The notes: a model not told the origin generated them from the sequence alone. A stretch of 64,000 nucleotides of DNA from Hymenobacter sp. BT559 (GCF_017571525.1 NZ_JAGETY010000019.1:29025-93024); one strand, 5' to 3'; shown: positions 17,629 to 26,133, counted from the first letter of the stretch. Program-made: numbers and translations.

Positions 17629-17774
17629 ACAAAGCGGGGCAAATAACCGCCCAAAGGTCGACAGAAGTGGGCGCAAACCCTCTTGACAACTATCAAACAT
17701 AAGCTTGAGAAGGCTCATGGCAACGGCCGGGGGCGGGGCTGAATTTTGCGTACTCCTAAGTTATTAGCTAGCCT

Positions 17775-18059
17775 ATGTCCTGCTTCACGTCGTTGCCCGA
17801 GGGGGCAGTGCTCCTGGTCTTATTGCCGCCCGCCGAGACCAGCCACCCGGCCGACCTCGGGGCCTTGCAGCAGCGGCTAGGCCCCGCCGTGCGCGTGCTC
17901 ACCATTGACGAGGCCAGCCACCCGGCCGTGGTGCGCAGCTTTGGCCCGCCCCAGCTGCCCACCTGCGTGCTGGTGCGCCAGGGTGTGGAACTGTGGCGCC
18001 AGCAAGGCTTGCCCGAAGTCGAGGCCCTAGCCGCGCTGCTGGCGCAGCTCCCGGAGTAG
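17775..18059 (+). CDS. Small thioredoxin-fold-like protein lacking the CxxC motif
   Basis: A 94-residue protein beginning MSCFTSLPEG. The pattern beta-alpha-beta with 'VRVLTIDEASHPAVVRSF', then 'PPQLPTCVLVRQGVELWRQQG' resembles the C-terminal half of a thioredoxin: a cis-proline-like LPT before a strand and a closing helix. The usual CxxC redox centre is missing; the only cysteines are Cys3 and the one after LPT. It lies between the divergent kinase gene and ccoI, 82 bases before the ATPase start, so it may be first in that transcript. No defined function is known to me; a copper- or oxidase-assembly role is only suggested by position. Confidence 0.6.
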   Translation: MSCFTSLPEGAVLLVLLPPAETSHPADLGALQQRLGPAVRVLTIDEASHPAVVRSFGPPQLPTCVLVRQGVELWRQQGLPEVEALAALLAQLPE

Positions 18060-18141
18060 CGCGCCCCGTGCCGGCTAGCGGTCGAAGCCTTTTTAGCTAT
18101 TCGAGCCGGCGACAAATACCGGCCACTTTGCTTCTAATTAC

Positions 18142-20601
18142 GTGCCCTCTATCCTCGAAGCCCCCGCCACCCGCCTGGCCTGCACCCACTGCGGCGACGA
18201 CTGCCCGCCCGAGCCGCTGCGGCTGGCCGGCCAGCCCTTTTGCTGTGCCGGCTGCCGCACCGTGTACGAGCTGCTCGATGCCAACAATCTGTGCGCCTAC
18301 TACAAGCTCGACGAGCGCCCCGGCCTGAAAGTGAAGGAGGTAGAGCTGCCCGGCCGCTTCGACTACCTCGACTCGGAAGCCGTGCAGGCGCAGCTGCTGG
18401 CGTTTCGGTCCGACACCCGGGCTAGCCTCACGCTGGCCATCCCGCAGATGCACTGCACCTCGTGCATCTGGCTGCTCGAACACCTGCCGCGCCTCAACCC
18501 GGGTATTGTGGAGGCGCGGGTGCAGTTCTTGCGCAAAGAAATCACCATCAGCTACTTGCTTGCGGTCACCAGCCTTAGGGAAGTCGTGCAGCTGCTGGCT
18601 TCGGTGGGCTACGAGCCGCAGATAACCCTAGCTGAGCTGGGCGCGCAGCCGCACCGGGCCAGCCGCACGCTCTACTACCAGTTGGGGCTGGCGGCCTTCG
18701 CCTTCGGCAACGTGATGCTGCTGGCGCTGCCCGATTACTTCTCTTTTGTAGAAGAATTGCAGGTCGGCTTCGGGCGGTTTTTTGGCTACATAAGTTTGGT
18801 GCTAGCCCTGCCGGTGCTGCTGTATAGCGCCCAAACCTTCTTCCGCTCGGCCTGGCAAGGGCTGCGCCAGCGCTACATCAACCTCGATTTTCCCATTAGC
18901 CTGGGGCTAACCTCCTTGTTCAGTGTCAGCACGTTTGAGGTACTGACGGGAAGCGGGCCGGGCTATTTCGACTCGTTCACGGGGCTGGTGTTTTTTATGC
19001 TGATTGGCAAGTGGGTGCAGCAGCGCACATACGACGCCCTGCGCTTCGACCGCGACTTCACGTCGTATTTCCCGGTGGCTGTCACGCGCCTCACGCCCAC
19101 CGGCGAGCAGTCTATTTCGGTGAAGGAGCTGCAAGTGGGCCACCGCATCCGGGTGCGGCACCAGGAAGTGGTGCCCGCCGATGCGGTGCTGTTGCGCGGC
19201 GCAGGCCAGCTCGACTACTCCTTTGTATCGGGCGAGAGCACGCCGGTGGCCCGCGCCTCGGGCGAGCTGGTGTATGCCGGCGGCCGCCAGCTCGGCGATG
19301 CCGTGGAGCTGGAAGTGGTGCGCGAAGTATCGCAAGGCTACCTCACCCAGCTCTGGAACAACCCCGCTTTTGCCAAAGAAGCGAGTCACAACTCGCTGGA
19401 AACCTATGCCAACCGTGTGGGCCGCTACTTCGTGGCCCTCACGCTGGTGCTGGCCCTCGGCACGCTGGCTTACTGGGCCGGGCACGATGCCAGCAAAATG
19501 TGGCGGGCGTTTACGTCGGTGCTGGTTATTGCCTGCCCGTGCGCGCTGTCGCTGGCCACGCCCTTCGCGCTAGGGGCCGCGCTGCGCACGCTGGGCCGCC
19601 ACAAGCTCTACCTCAAAAACGCGGCCGTAGTCGAGACGCTAGGCCGGGCCGATACGCTGGTTTTCGACAAAACCGGCACGCTCACCGATACCGCACAAGC
19701 CGAGGTGCACTACCACGGCCGGCCCTTAACGGAAGCTGAAAAGCAGCTCATTGCCACGGCCGCCGCGCAGTCTACGCACCCCTTGAGCCAGCGCTTGGCG
19801 CAGGAGTTGGGCAGTGCGGCGCTGTCGCTGTTTATGTGCCGGGAAGTACCCGGCCAAGGTGTGGAAGCCGCAGCTGAAGGCGGCCTATTGGTCCGCCTGG
19901 GGGCAGCCGCATTTGCTGGCCATGGCGTGAGCCAGCCCGCTAGCCCCCGGCCAACCGCTAAGCCGACCACAGCGGCCGCCCCACCAGAAGCGCCCGAAAC
20001 CCGCGTGTACGTGGCTCTCAACGGCGAGCCGACCGGTTACTTCACGTTTCACAACGTGTATCGGCCGGCCCTGGCCGCGCTGCTAGCCCGCCTGGGCCGG
20101 CGCTACCGCCTGGCCGTGCTCTCGGGCGATACCGATGCCGAGCGCCCGCGCCTGCAAGCGCTTTTTGGGCCCGAGGCGGCGCTGCACTTCCGCCAGTCGC
20201 CGGCCGATAAGCTGGCCTACATTGCCGCCGAGCGGGCGCGGGGCCACGCCGTCGTCATGATTGGTGATGGCCTGAACGACGCCGGCGCCCTACGCGCCGC
20301 CGACGCCGGCATTGCCCTCACCGACACGCTCACCAACTTCTCGCCCGCCTGCGACGCCATTCTGGATGCCTCGGAGTTTGGGCGGCTCGCTACGTTTCTG
20401 GGCTTTTCGCGGGCCTGCCTACGGGTGGTGCTCGCCACCTTCGTGCTGTCTTTTTGCTACAATGGGGTAGGGCTGGCCCTAGCGGTGCAGGGCCGGTTCA
20501 CGCCCATCGTGTCGGCCATTCTCATGCCCATCAGCTCCTTGAGCGTGATGATAGTAGCCACGCTGCTAGTGCGCCTGGCCGCGCGACGCCACCACTTATA
20601 G
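18142..20601 (+). CDS. ccoI: Copper-type P1B ATPase for cbb3 oxidase assembly (CcoI/FixI)
   Basis: An 819-residue inner-membrane ATPase starting at a GTG. The N-terminus carries a cysteine-rich metal-binding segment (CTHCGDDC, then FCCAGC near residue 35) and a heavy-metal-associated domain with MHCTSC at residues 103-108. The transmembrane CPC motif is at 465-467 (IACPCALSLATPFALG), phosphorylation site Asp509 in DKTGTLT, and the hinge MIGDGLNDAGALRAAD near the end. This architecture matches CcoI/FixI, which exports copper for insertion into the CcoN binuclear centre. ccoS follows after 10 bases and the oxidase structural genes come next, supporting the assignment over a detoxifying CopA. 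Confidence 0.92.
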   Translation: MPSILEAPATRLACTHCGDDCPPEPLRLAGQPFCCAGCRTVYELLDANNLCAYYKLDERPGLKVKEVELPGRFDYLDSEAVQAQLLAFRSDTRASLTLAIPQMHCTSCIWLLEHLPRLNPGIVEARVQFLRKEITISYLLAVTSLREVVQLLASVGYEPQITLAELGAQPHRASRTLYYQLGLAAFAFGNVMLLALPDYFSFVEELQVGFGRFFGYISLVLALPVLLYSAQTFFRSAWQGLRQRYINLDFPISLGLTSLFSVSTFEVLTGSGPGYFDSFTGLVFFMLIGKWVQQRTYDALRFDRDFTSYFPVAVTRLTPTGEQSISVKELQVGHRIRVRHQEVVPADAVLLRGAGQLDYSFVSGESTPVARASGELVYAGGRQLGDAVELEVVREVSQGYLTQLWNNPAFAKEASHNSLETYANRVGRYFVALTLVLALGTLAYWAGHDASKMWRAFTSVLVIACPCALSLATPFALGAALRTLGRHKLYLKNAAVVETLGRADTLVFDKTGTLTDTAQAEVHYHGRPLTEAEKQLIATAAAQSTHPLSQRLAQELGSAALSLFMCREVPGQGVEAAAEGGLLVRLGAAAFAGHGVSQPASPRPTAKPTTAAAPPEAPETRVYVALNGEPTGYFTFHNVYRPALAALLARLGRRYRLAVLSGDTDAERPRLQALFGPEAALHFRQSPADKLAYIAAERARGHAVVMIGDGLNDAGALRAADAGIALTDTLTNFSPACDAILDASEFGRLATFLGFSRACLRVVLATFVLSFCYNGVGLALAVQGRFTPIVSAILMPISSLSVMIVATLLVRLAARRHHL

Positions 20602-20611
20602 TCTTGTTATT

Positions 20612-20755
20612 ATGACCATTATCTTCTTGCTGATTGGTATCAGCCTGCTCGTGGCCTTGATGTTTCTGGCCGGCTTTATGTGGGCCGTGCGCAGCGGGCA
20701 GTACGACGACGACTACACGCCCTCGGTGCGGATGCTCTTTGATGACGAGGAGTAG
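20612..20755 (+). CDS. ccoS: CcoS, cbb3 oxidase assembly protein (47 residues)
   Basis: A 47-residue ORF starting MTIIFLLIGISLLVALMF and ending DDDYTPSVRMLFDDEE. One N-terminal membrane helix is followed by a short acidic tail with the 'QYDDDYTPSVRMLFDDE' pattern typical of CcoS. It begins 10 bases after ccoI, the usual ccoI-ccoS order. CcoS is needed for maturation of the cbb3 oxidase cofactors. Confidence 0.9.
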   Translation: MTIIFLLIGISLLVALMFLAGFMWAVRSGQYDDDYTPSVRMLFDDEE

Positions 20756-20793
20756 CCAGGGGGCGCGGACTACAAAGTCCGCGCCCCCTGGCT
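20754..20793. terminator. 18-bp perfect hairpin after ccoS, REP-like
   Basis: Starting at the ccoS stop codon, two 18-base arms (20754-20771 and 20776-20793) pair perfectly around the loop ACAA. The core GCGGACT-ACAA-AGTCCGC recurs in altered form at 43060. There is no T run after it, so it may end the ccoIS transcript by a strong stem, or be a dispersed palindromic repeat. Confidence 0.6.
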
Positions 20794-20796
20794 CAT

Positions 20797-20810
20797 TTGA
20801 CATCAATCAA
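20797..20810. promoter_or_regulatory. FNR-like operator upstream of ccoNO
   Basis: The sequence TTGAC-ATCA-ATCAA matches the FNR consensus TTGAT-N4-ATCAA at 9 of 10 positions. It lies 81 bases before the ccoNO start, where an activator of a micro-aerobic promoter would bind. The Crp/Fnr-type response regulator at 14997-16037 has the matching recognition-helix residues. Confidence 0.65.
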
Positions 20811-20891
20811 GTGCCCCCTTGAGTTTACTCATAGCCTCCGGGCGGGGCTAGCAGGACCTTTGAAGTAGCAATTCACCTACTTCATTATCTC

Positions 20892-23102
20892 ATGCAAGCC
20901 GAGTACATACCGCCGGGCACTGCCGCAAGCTCGCCCTTGACACAGAAGGGTTTAGCGCCGGCTGTTGATACATTTTACTACGACAATAAGATTGTTCGCG
21001 ACTTCGGCATTGCCACCGTGTTCTGGGGCATTGCCGGCATGATGGTGGGCCTGCTCGCAGCCTTCCAGCTAGCGCAGCCCGAGGCCAACCTGCACACCTC
21101 GTTCACCACCTTCGGCCGCATCCGGCCGCTGCACACCAATGCCGTGATTTTTGCCTTCGTCGGCAACGGCATTTTTATGGGTGTGTACTACTCGCTCCAG
21201 CGCTTGTGCAAGGCGGCAATGTACTCTAAAGTGCTCAGTCGCGTGCACTTCTGGGGGTGGCAGCTTATCATTTTGAGCGCGCTCATTTCCTTGCCGCTAG
21301 GTTTCACCACCAGCAAAGAATACGCCGAGCTAGAGTGGCCCATCGACATCGCCATCACGCTGGTGTGGGTGGTGTTTGGGTGGAATATGTTTGGCACCAT
21401 TGCCCGGCGGCGCGAGCGGCACCTCTACGTGGGTATCTGGTTTTACATCGCCACGCTCATCACGGTGGCCGTGCTGCACCTCGTCAACTCGGCCGAGGTG
21501 CCCGTGAGCTGGATGAAAAGCTACTCGGCCTACGCTGGCGTGCAAGATGCCCTGGTGCAGTGGTGGTACGGCCACAACGCGGTAGCCTTCTTCCTCACCA
21601 CGCCCTACCTCGGGCTGATGTACTACTTCTTGCCCAAGGCAGCGGGTCGGCCGGTGTATTCTTACCGCCTGAGCATCATTCACTTCTGGTCGCTCATTTT
21701 CATCTACATCTGGGCCGGGCCGCACCACTTGCTGTATACCGCCCTGCCCGACTGGGCCCAGAGCCTGGGCGTGGCCTTCTCGGTCATGCTGCTTGCGCCG
21801 AGTTGGGGCGGCATGATAAATGGCCTGCTCACGCTGCGCGGCGCCTGGGACAAGGTGCGCACCGAGCCAGTGCTCAAGTTTATGGTGGTGGCCGTGACGG
21901 CCTACGGCATGGCCACCTTCGAGGGGCCGATGCTGAGCCTGAAGAACGTGAACGCCATCGCGCACTTTACCGACTGGATTGTGGCGCACGTGCACGTGGG
22001 GGCACTGGGCTGGAACGGGTTCCTGACCTTCGCCATCCTCTACTGGCTGTGGCCGCGCCTCTACCGCACCGAGCTGTATTCCAAGAAGCTTGCTAACACG
22101 CACTTCTGGCTAGGCACCGTGGGCATCCTGGTCTACGCGCTGCCGCTGTACTGGGCCGGCTTCACGCAGGGGCTGATGTGGAAGCAGTTTAACGCCGAGG
22201 GCATGCTGCAATACCCCAACTTCCTCGAAACGGTGCTGCAAATCGTGCCCATGTACTACCTGCGCGGCATCGGCGGCACGCTGTACCTGAGCGGCGTTTT
22301 CCTGATGGTGTTCAACCTCATCAAGACGGCCCGGGCCGGCACGCTGCTAGCCGCCGAAAAAGCGCAGGCCCCGGCCCTGGTGCCCGCCGAGCTGGTCGAA
22401 GCCCACCAGGGCGGCCACTGGCACCGCTGGATTGAGCGCCGCCCGTTTCAGCTGGCGCTGTGGGCTACGGTGGCCATCGCCATCGGCGGGATAGTGGAGA
22501 TGATTCCGACTTTCCTGGTGAAGTCCAACGTGCCTACCATCGCCTCGGTAAAGCCTTACACGCCGCTGGAGCTGCAGGGCCGCGACCTCTACATCCGGGA
22601 AGGCTGCTCGAACTGCCACACCCAGATGGTGCGCCCGTTCCGCTCCGAAACCGAGCGCTACGGCGAGTACTCCAAGGCGGGCGAGTTTGTCTACGACCGT
22701 CCCTTCCTGTGGGGCAGCAAGCGCACCGGTCCCGATTTGCACCGCGTGGGCGGCAAGTACCCGCACTCGTGGCACTACAACCACATGCTGGACCCTACCA
22801 CCATGTCGCCGGGCTCGATTATGCCGCCCTACCCGTGGCTGTTTGAGAATAAGCTGGATAACAGCACGCTGCCAGCCAAAATCAGGGTGCTCCAGCGGCT
22901 AGGCACGCCTTACCCGCGTGGCTACGACCAGCAGGCCCTAGCCGACGCCCGGCGCCAGGCCGACGGCATTGCCCAGGACCTGAAAAAGGAAGACATCGAG
23001 GTGATGTCGGACAAAGAAATCGTGGCCCTCATTGCCTACCTCCAGCGCCTGGGCACCGACATCAAGGTGAAGCCCGAGCAAGTGGCTACGGCGGCGCAGT
23101 AG
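20892..23102 (+). CDS. ccoN: Fused cbb3 cytochrome c oxidase subunits I and II (CcoN-CcoO)
   Basis: A 736-residue inner-membrane protein joining the catalytic subunit to the monohaem subunit. Residues about 30-480 are CcoN, with many membrane segments, 'HTNAVIFAFVGNGIF', 'WWYGHNAVAFFLTTPYLGLM', 'WAGPHHLLYTALPDW' and 'HVHVGALGWNGF' (haem and copper histidines). After a linker, residues about 510-725 are CcoO: a membrane anchor, the haem c site C572-SN-C-H576 ('REGCSNCHTQMVRPF'), and 'GSIMPPYPWL' with the methionine ligand. It reduces oxygen to water with high affinity and pumps protons. The N-O fusion is the Bacteroidota form. It starts at ATG 20892, downstream of an FNR-like box, and heads the operon with ccoQ and ccoP. 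Confidence 0.96.
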   Translation: MQAEYIPPGTAASSPLTQKGLAPAVDTFYYDNKIVRDFGIATVFWGIAGMMVGLLAAFQLAQPEANLHTSFTTFGRIRPLHTNAVIFAFVGNGIFMGVYYSLQRLCKAAMYSKVLSRVHFWGWQLIILSALISLPLGFTTSKEYAELEWPIDIAITLVWVVFGWNMFGTIARRRERHLYVGIWFYIATLITVAVLHLVNSAEVPVSWMKSYSAYAGVQDALVQWWYGHNAVAFFLTTPYLGLMYYFLPKAAGRPVYSYRLSIIHFWSLIFIYIWAGPHHLLYTALPDWAQSLGVAFSVMLLAPSWGGMINGLLTLRGAWDKVRTEPVLKFMVVAVTAYGMATFEGPMLSLKNVNAIAHFTDWIVAHVHVGALGWNGFLTFAILYWLWPRLYRTELYSKKLANTHFWLGTVGILVYALPLYWAGFTQGLMWKQFNAEGMLQYPNFLETVLQIVPMYYLRGIGGTLYLSGVFLMVFNLIKTARAGTLLAAEKAQAPALVPAELVEAHQGGHWHRWIERRPFQLALWATVAIAIGGIVEMIPTFLVKSNVPTIASVKPYTPLELQGRDLYIREGCSNCHTQMVRPFRSETERYGEYSKAGEFVYDRPFLWGSKRTGPDLHRVGGKYPHSWHYNHMLDPTTMSPGSIMPPYPWLFENKLDNSTLPAKIRVLQRLGTPYPRGYDQQALADARRQADGIAQDLKKEDIEVMSDKEIVALIAYLQRLGTDIKVKPEQVATAAQ

Positions 23103-23182
23103 CCTGCCAAACCAAACCGGTCAGCCGTCTCCGCGCCGGCTGGCCGGGGCCTGGCTGAGTTCCAACCACACCTTCTACTCTC

Positions 23183-23383
23183 ATGGATAAGAACGTTTTG
23201 CAATCCATTGCCGGCGTGGAGATATACCCGCTTATCTCGCTGGCCATCTTCTTTCTTTTCTTCCTCGGGCTGCTGCTCTACGTGGTGCGTGCCAATCGCC
23301 AGCACCTGCGCAGCATGAGCGAAATGCCGCTGCTCAGCGACGAGGAAATTCAACAACACCTAAACCACGACGTGATATGCTAA
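23183..23383 (+). CDS. ccoQ: CcoQ-like small subunit of cbb3 oxidase
   Basis: A 66-residue protein with one membrane helix (about 16-38, PLISLAIFFLFFLGLLLYVV) and a short charged cytoplasmic tail, RANRQHLRSMSEMPLLSDEE. Position between ccoNO and ccoP, length and topology fit CcoQ/FixQ, which stabilises the oxidase. Sequence similarity in this subunit is weak across phyla, so the name depends on context. Its TAA overlaps the next start (ATGCTAA), giving translational coupling. Confidence 0.75.
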   Translation: MDKNVLQSIAGVEIYPLISLAIFFLFFLGLLLYVVRANRQHLRSMSEMPLLSDEEIQQHLNHDVIC

Positions 23384-23721
23384 GCCGCCGCTCCCTCCTG
23401 ATGACTACCACCGGCCTGCTGCTAGGCTACCTGGCCGCCGCCCAAACCACCGATGCGCCCTCGGCAGCTGCCACCGCGGCCAACGCCGATATGCTGTCCT
23501 GGATGCTGTGCGGCGTGCTGTGCGCCGCGGGCCTGGTGTTTGTGCTCGCCACCATTGCCGTAACTACGGCCGTTGTCACTAATCGTCCTGAGGCCCCGCA
23601 GCCAGCGGTTGCAGAAGCAGTCGCGGCCGTTGAGGCAGCTAGCCCGGCTCCCGAAAGCCAGCCGGCCCTGGCGCCTGCTGCGGCGCCCCAGCTTGTGGAG
23701 GAAGGAGTAGCTACGTGGTAG
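23377..23721 (+). CDS. Uncharacterised membrane protein within the cco operon
   Basis: A 114-residue protein: an N-terminal signal-like helix (MLSRRSLLMTTTGLLLGYLA), a second hydrophobic helix at about 40-68 (MLSWMLCGVLCAAGLVFVLA), then an alanine-proline-rich tail of about 40 residues. I do not recognise a named family. Both ends overlap neighbours: its ATG overlaps the ccoQ stop (ATGCTAA), and its stop overlaps the GTG start of ccoP by seven bases. Such tight coupling argues for a real subunit or assembly partner of the oxidase. It may be a poorly conserved extra subunit; no redox or metal motif was seen apart from two cysteines in the second helix. Confidence 0.65.
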   Translation: MLSRRSLLMTTTGLLLGYLAAAQTTDAPSAAATAANADMLSWMLCGVLCAAGLVFVLATIAVTTAVVTNRPEAPQPAVAEAVAAVEAASPAPESQPALAPAAAPQLVEEGVATW

Positions 23722-24590
23722 CCCGACCCTTCTTGTGGCGTGCGGCGCTGCTGGGCGCGGTGCTGCTGCAGGCTGGCGCGGCCGCAGCCCAACAGGCTGC
23801 CCCGGCGCCACCCCTGGCCGCCAGCAGCCAAACGCTCGTGCTTTGGTTCTTGCTGGCTACCCTGGCGCTGGTAGTTACTGTGTTTGTGCTGGTAGTTAGT
23901 TTGATAGTTATTAAGATGCAGCCGCTGCTGCGCCAACTCTACGCCCGCCCCACGGTGCACAATACCTGGAGCGGCAAAGTGCTAGGGCTGTTCGTGGGCG
24001 ACAACCGCCTCGTGACCGGCGAGAACCGCGACGAGCTCATGGGCCACGAGTACGATGGCATTGCCGAATACGACAACGACCTGCCGCCGTGGTGGAAGTA
24101 TAGCTTCGTCGGCACGGTGATTTTTGCCATCGGCTACTTTGGCTACTACCAGGTGGCCAAGGCCGGCCCTAATAGCCACGACGAGTACGAAACCGAGATG
24201 CGCCAGGCCACGCTGCTCGTCTCGGCCGATGCCGACGACCCCAACAAGCTCACGACCTACACGGCCCTCGGCACCCCGGCCGACCTGAGCGCCGGCAAAG
24301 GAATTTTTGTCACCAACTGCGCGCCCTGCCACGGCCCCAACGCCGAGGGCAAAGTAGGCCCCAACCTCACCGACGAGTACTGGCTGCATGGCGGCGAAAT
24401 CAACCACGTGTACAAAACCATCAAGTTTGGCGTGCAGGGCAAGGGTATGGTAGCCTGGAAGGGCAAGCTCTCGGGCAAGCAAATACTCCAGGTAGCCTCC
24501 TACGTGCAGTCGCTGCAAGGCTCGAAGCCCGCCGGCGCCAAGGAGCCGCAGGGCGAAAAGGAAACTATTAAGCCCCTGGCGGCAAAATAA
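23715..24590 (+). CDS. ccoP: Monohaem CcoP-type subunit of cbb3 oxidase
   Basis: A 291-residue protein: cleavable or uncleaved N-terminal hydrophobic segment, a second membrane helix at about 38-65, the CcoP N-terminal signature (about 105-150: 'HEYDGIAEYDNDLPPWWKY', then a membrane helix GTVIFAIGYFGYYQVAKAG), and one cytochrome c domain with C202-AP-C-H206 (NCAPCHG) and 'GMVAWKGKLS'. Canonical proteobacterial CcoP has two haem c sites; only one is visible here, as in other Bacteroidota. It passes electrons from cytochrome c to CcoO. The GTG start overlaps the preceding gene's stop. Confidence 0.92.
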   Translation: MVARPFLWRAALLGAVLLQAGAAAAQQAAPAPPLAASSQTLVLWFLLATLALVVTVFVLVVSLIVIKMQPLLRQLYARPTVHNTWSGKVLGLFVGDNRLVTGENRDELMGHEYDGIAEYDNDLPPWWKYSFVGTVIFAIGYFGYYQVAKAGPNSHDEYETEMRQATLLVSADADDPNKLTTYTALGTPADLSAGKGIFVTNCAPCHGPNAEGKVGPNLTDEYWLHGGEINHVYKTIKFGVQGKGMVAWKGKLSGKQILQVASYVQSLQGSKPAGAKEPQGEKETIKPLAAK

Positions 24591-24675
24591 TTATCCCAAA
24601 ACCGGTCGGCCGCGCCGCCAGCGTCACACCGGCCTATCCAGTTGCTTATCAACACCTGGCTACTTACTAACAACA

Positions 24676-24704
24676 ACCAGTCGGCTGGTTTTCAGCCGGC
24701 TGGT
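24676..24704. other. Hairpin in the ccoP-ccoG gap
   Basis: Two 12-base arms (24676-24687 and 24693-24704) pair with one G-T mismatch around a 5-base loop and end 19 bases before the ccoG start. There is no T run. It may protect or process the operon transcript. Confidence 0.4.
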
Positions 24705-24723
24705 CAGGTGCTCCTACTATCCC

Positions 24724-26133
24724 ATGTCCACCACTCAGTATAAACCCAACGAGGACTTCCGCAACTCTATCGCCACGGTAGATGCGGCGGGCAAGCGCGT
24801 GTGGCTGTACCCCAAGCGCCCTAGCGGCAGCCTGTACCGCGCCCGCAAGTGGCTGAGCTATGGGCTGCTAGGGCTGCTATTTGCCGGGCCGTGGCTGCGC
24901 CTCCACGACCTGCCCGTGCTGATGCTGAACCTGCCCGCGCGCAAGTTTATCATCTTCGGCCAGATTTTCTGGCCCCAGGATTTCTTTATCCTGCTGGTGG
25001 GGGCGCTGGCGTTCCTGCTGTTCGTCATCCTCTTCACGGTGGTGTACGGCCGCGCTTTTTGTGGCTGGGTGTGCCCGCAAACCATCTTCCTGGAAATGGT
25101 TTTCCGCCGCATCGAGTACTGGCTCGAAGGCGACGCACCCCAGCAGAAAGCCCTCGACCGCCGCGAGCTGGACTGGGACAAGCTCTGGCGCAAAACCACC
25201 AAGCATGCGCTGTTTCTGGTCATTTCCTTCCTGATTGCCAATACTTTCCTGGCCTACATCATCGGCTCCGATGAGCTGGTCAAAATCGTGGCTGATGCGC
25301 CCACGGCCCACCTGGGGGGGCTAGCCGCTATGGTGCTGTTCACCGGGGTTTTTTACGCCGTGTTCGCGCGGTTTCGCGAGCAGGTGTGCACTATTGCCTG
25401 CCCCTACGGCCGCCTGCAAGGCGTGATGCTCGACCGCGACAGCGTGGTAGTGGCCTACGACTACCAGCGTGGCGAGCCCCGCGCCAAGCTGCGCAAAAAC
25501 CAGGCGCGCACCGCCGGCGACTGCATCGACTGCCACCAGTGCGTGCAGGTGTGCCCCACCGGCATCGACATCCGCAACGGCGCCCAGCAGCTCGAATGCA
25601 CCAACTGCACGGCCTGCATCGACGCCTGCAACAACATTATGGCGATGCTCGACCAGCCGCCGGGCCTCATCCGGCACGCCTCCGAAAACAGCATTGCCAC
25701 CGGCACCCGCCTGCGCTTCACCGGGCGCATGAAGGCCGTGTCGGGGGCGCTTGTGCTGCTGCTGGCGGGCCTCGCCTTCCTGCTAGCCTCGCGCTCCAAC
25801 GTGGAGGCCACGGTGCTGCGCACGCCGGGCCAGCTCTTCCAGAAAACCACCCACGGCACCATTACTAACCTCTACAATATCTCGGTCATCAACAAAACCA
25901 ATCGGCCCTATCCCATCACCCTCAGGGTGTTGGAGCCGGCGGGCGGCGCCATTGCGCTGGTTGGCGCCGAGGGCCTGAAGCTGCCCGCCCAGGGCATTGC
26001 CGAGGGCGTATTTTTTGCCGAGCTGCCCCGCACCGCGCTGCACATGACCAACCAGAAAATCCGCATCGGCGTGTTCAGCGGCGACCAGCTTATTACCGAA
26101 ACCAAGACCAAATTCCTGGGGCCTATCCAGTAA
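24724..26133 (+). CDS. ccoG: CcoG/FixG/RdxA ferredoxin-like cbb3 assembly protein
   Basis: A 469-residue inner-membrane iron-sulfur protein. Several membrane segments precede cysteine motifs: 'FCGWVCPQTIFLEMVFRRIEYW', 'TIACPYGRLQGVMLDRDS', and the two 4Fe-4S sets 'DCIDCHQCVQVCPTGIDIR' and 'ECTNCTACIDACNNIM' at about 262-305. A further membrane helix and an Ig-like C-terminal domain ('NLYNISVINKTNRPYPITL') complete the family layout. CcoG is linked to copper reduction for delivery to cbb3 oxidase. It lies 133 bases after ccoP, followed by fixH. Confidence 0.95.
   Translation: MSTTQYKPNEDFRNSIATVDAAGKRVWLYPKRPSGSLYRARKWLSYGLLGLLFAGPWLRLHDLPVLMLNLPARKFIIFGQIFWPQDFFILLVGALAFLLFVILFTVVYGRAFCGWVCPQTIFLEMVFRRIEYWLEGDAPQQKALDRRELDWDKLWRKTTKHALFLVISFLIANTFLAYIIGSDELVKIVADAPTAHLGGLAAMVLFTGVFYAVFARFREQVCTIACPYGRLQGVMLDRDSVVVAYDYQRGEPRAKLRKNQARTAGDCIDCHQCVQVCPTGIDIRNGAQQLECTNCTACIDACNNIMAMLDQPPGLIRHASENSIATGTRLRFTGRMKAVSGALVLLLAGLAFLLASRSNVEATVLRTPGQLFQKTTHGTITNLYNISVINKTNRPYPITLRVLEPAGGAIALVGAEGLKLPAQGIAEGVFFAELPRTALHMTNQKIRIGVFSGDQLITETKTKFLGPIQ

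Noticed and set aside
16157..17646. Several plus-strand frames of 170-256 codons opposite the kinase
   Set aside because: Shadow frames of a gene whose PAS, HisKA and ATPase domains are clear on the minus strand.
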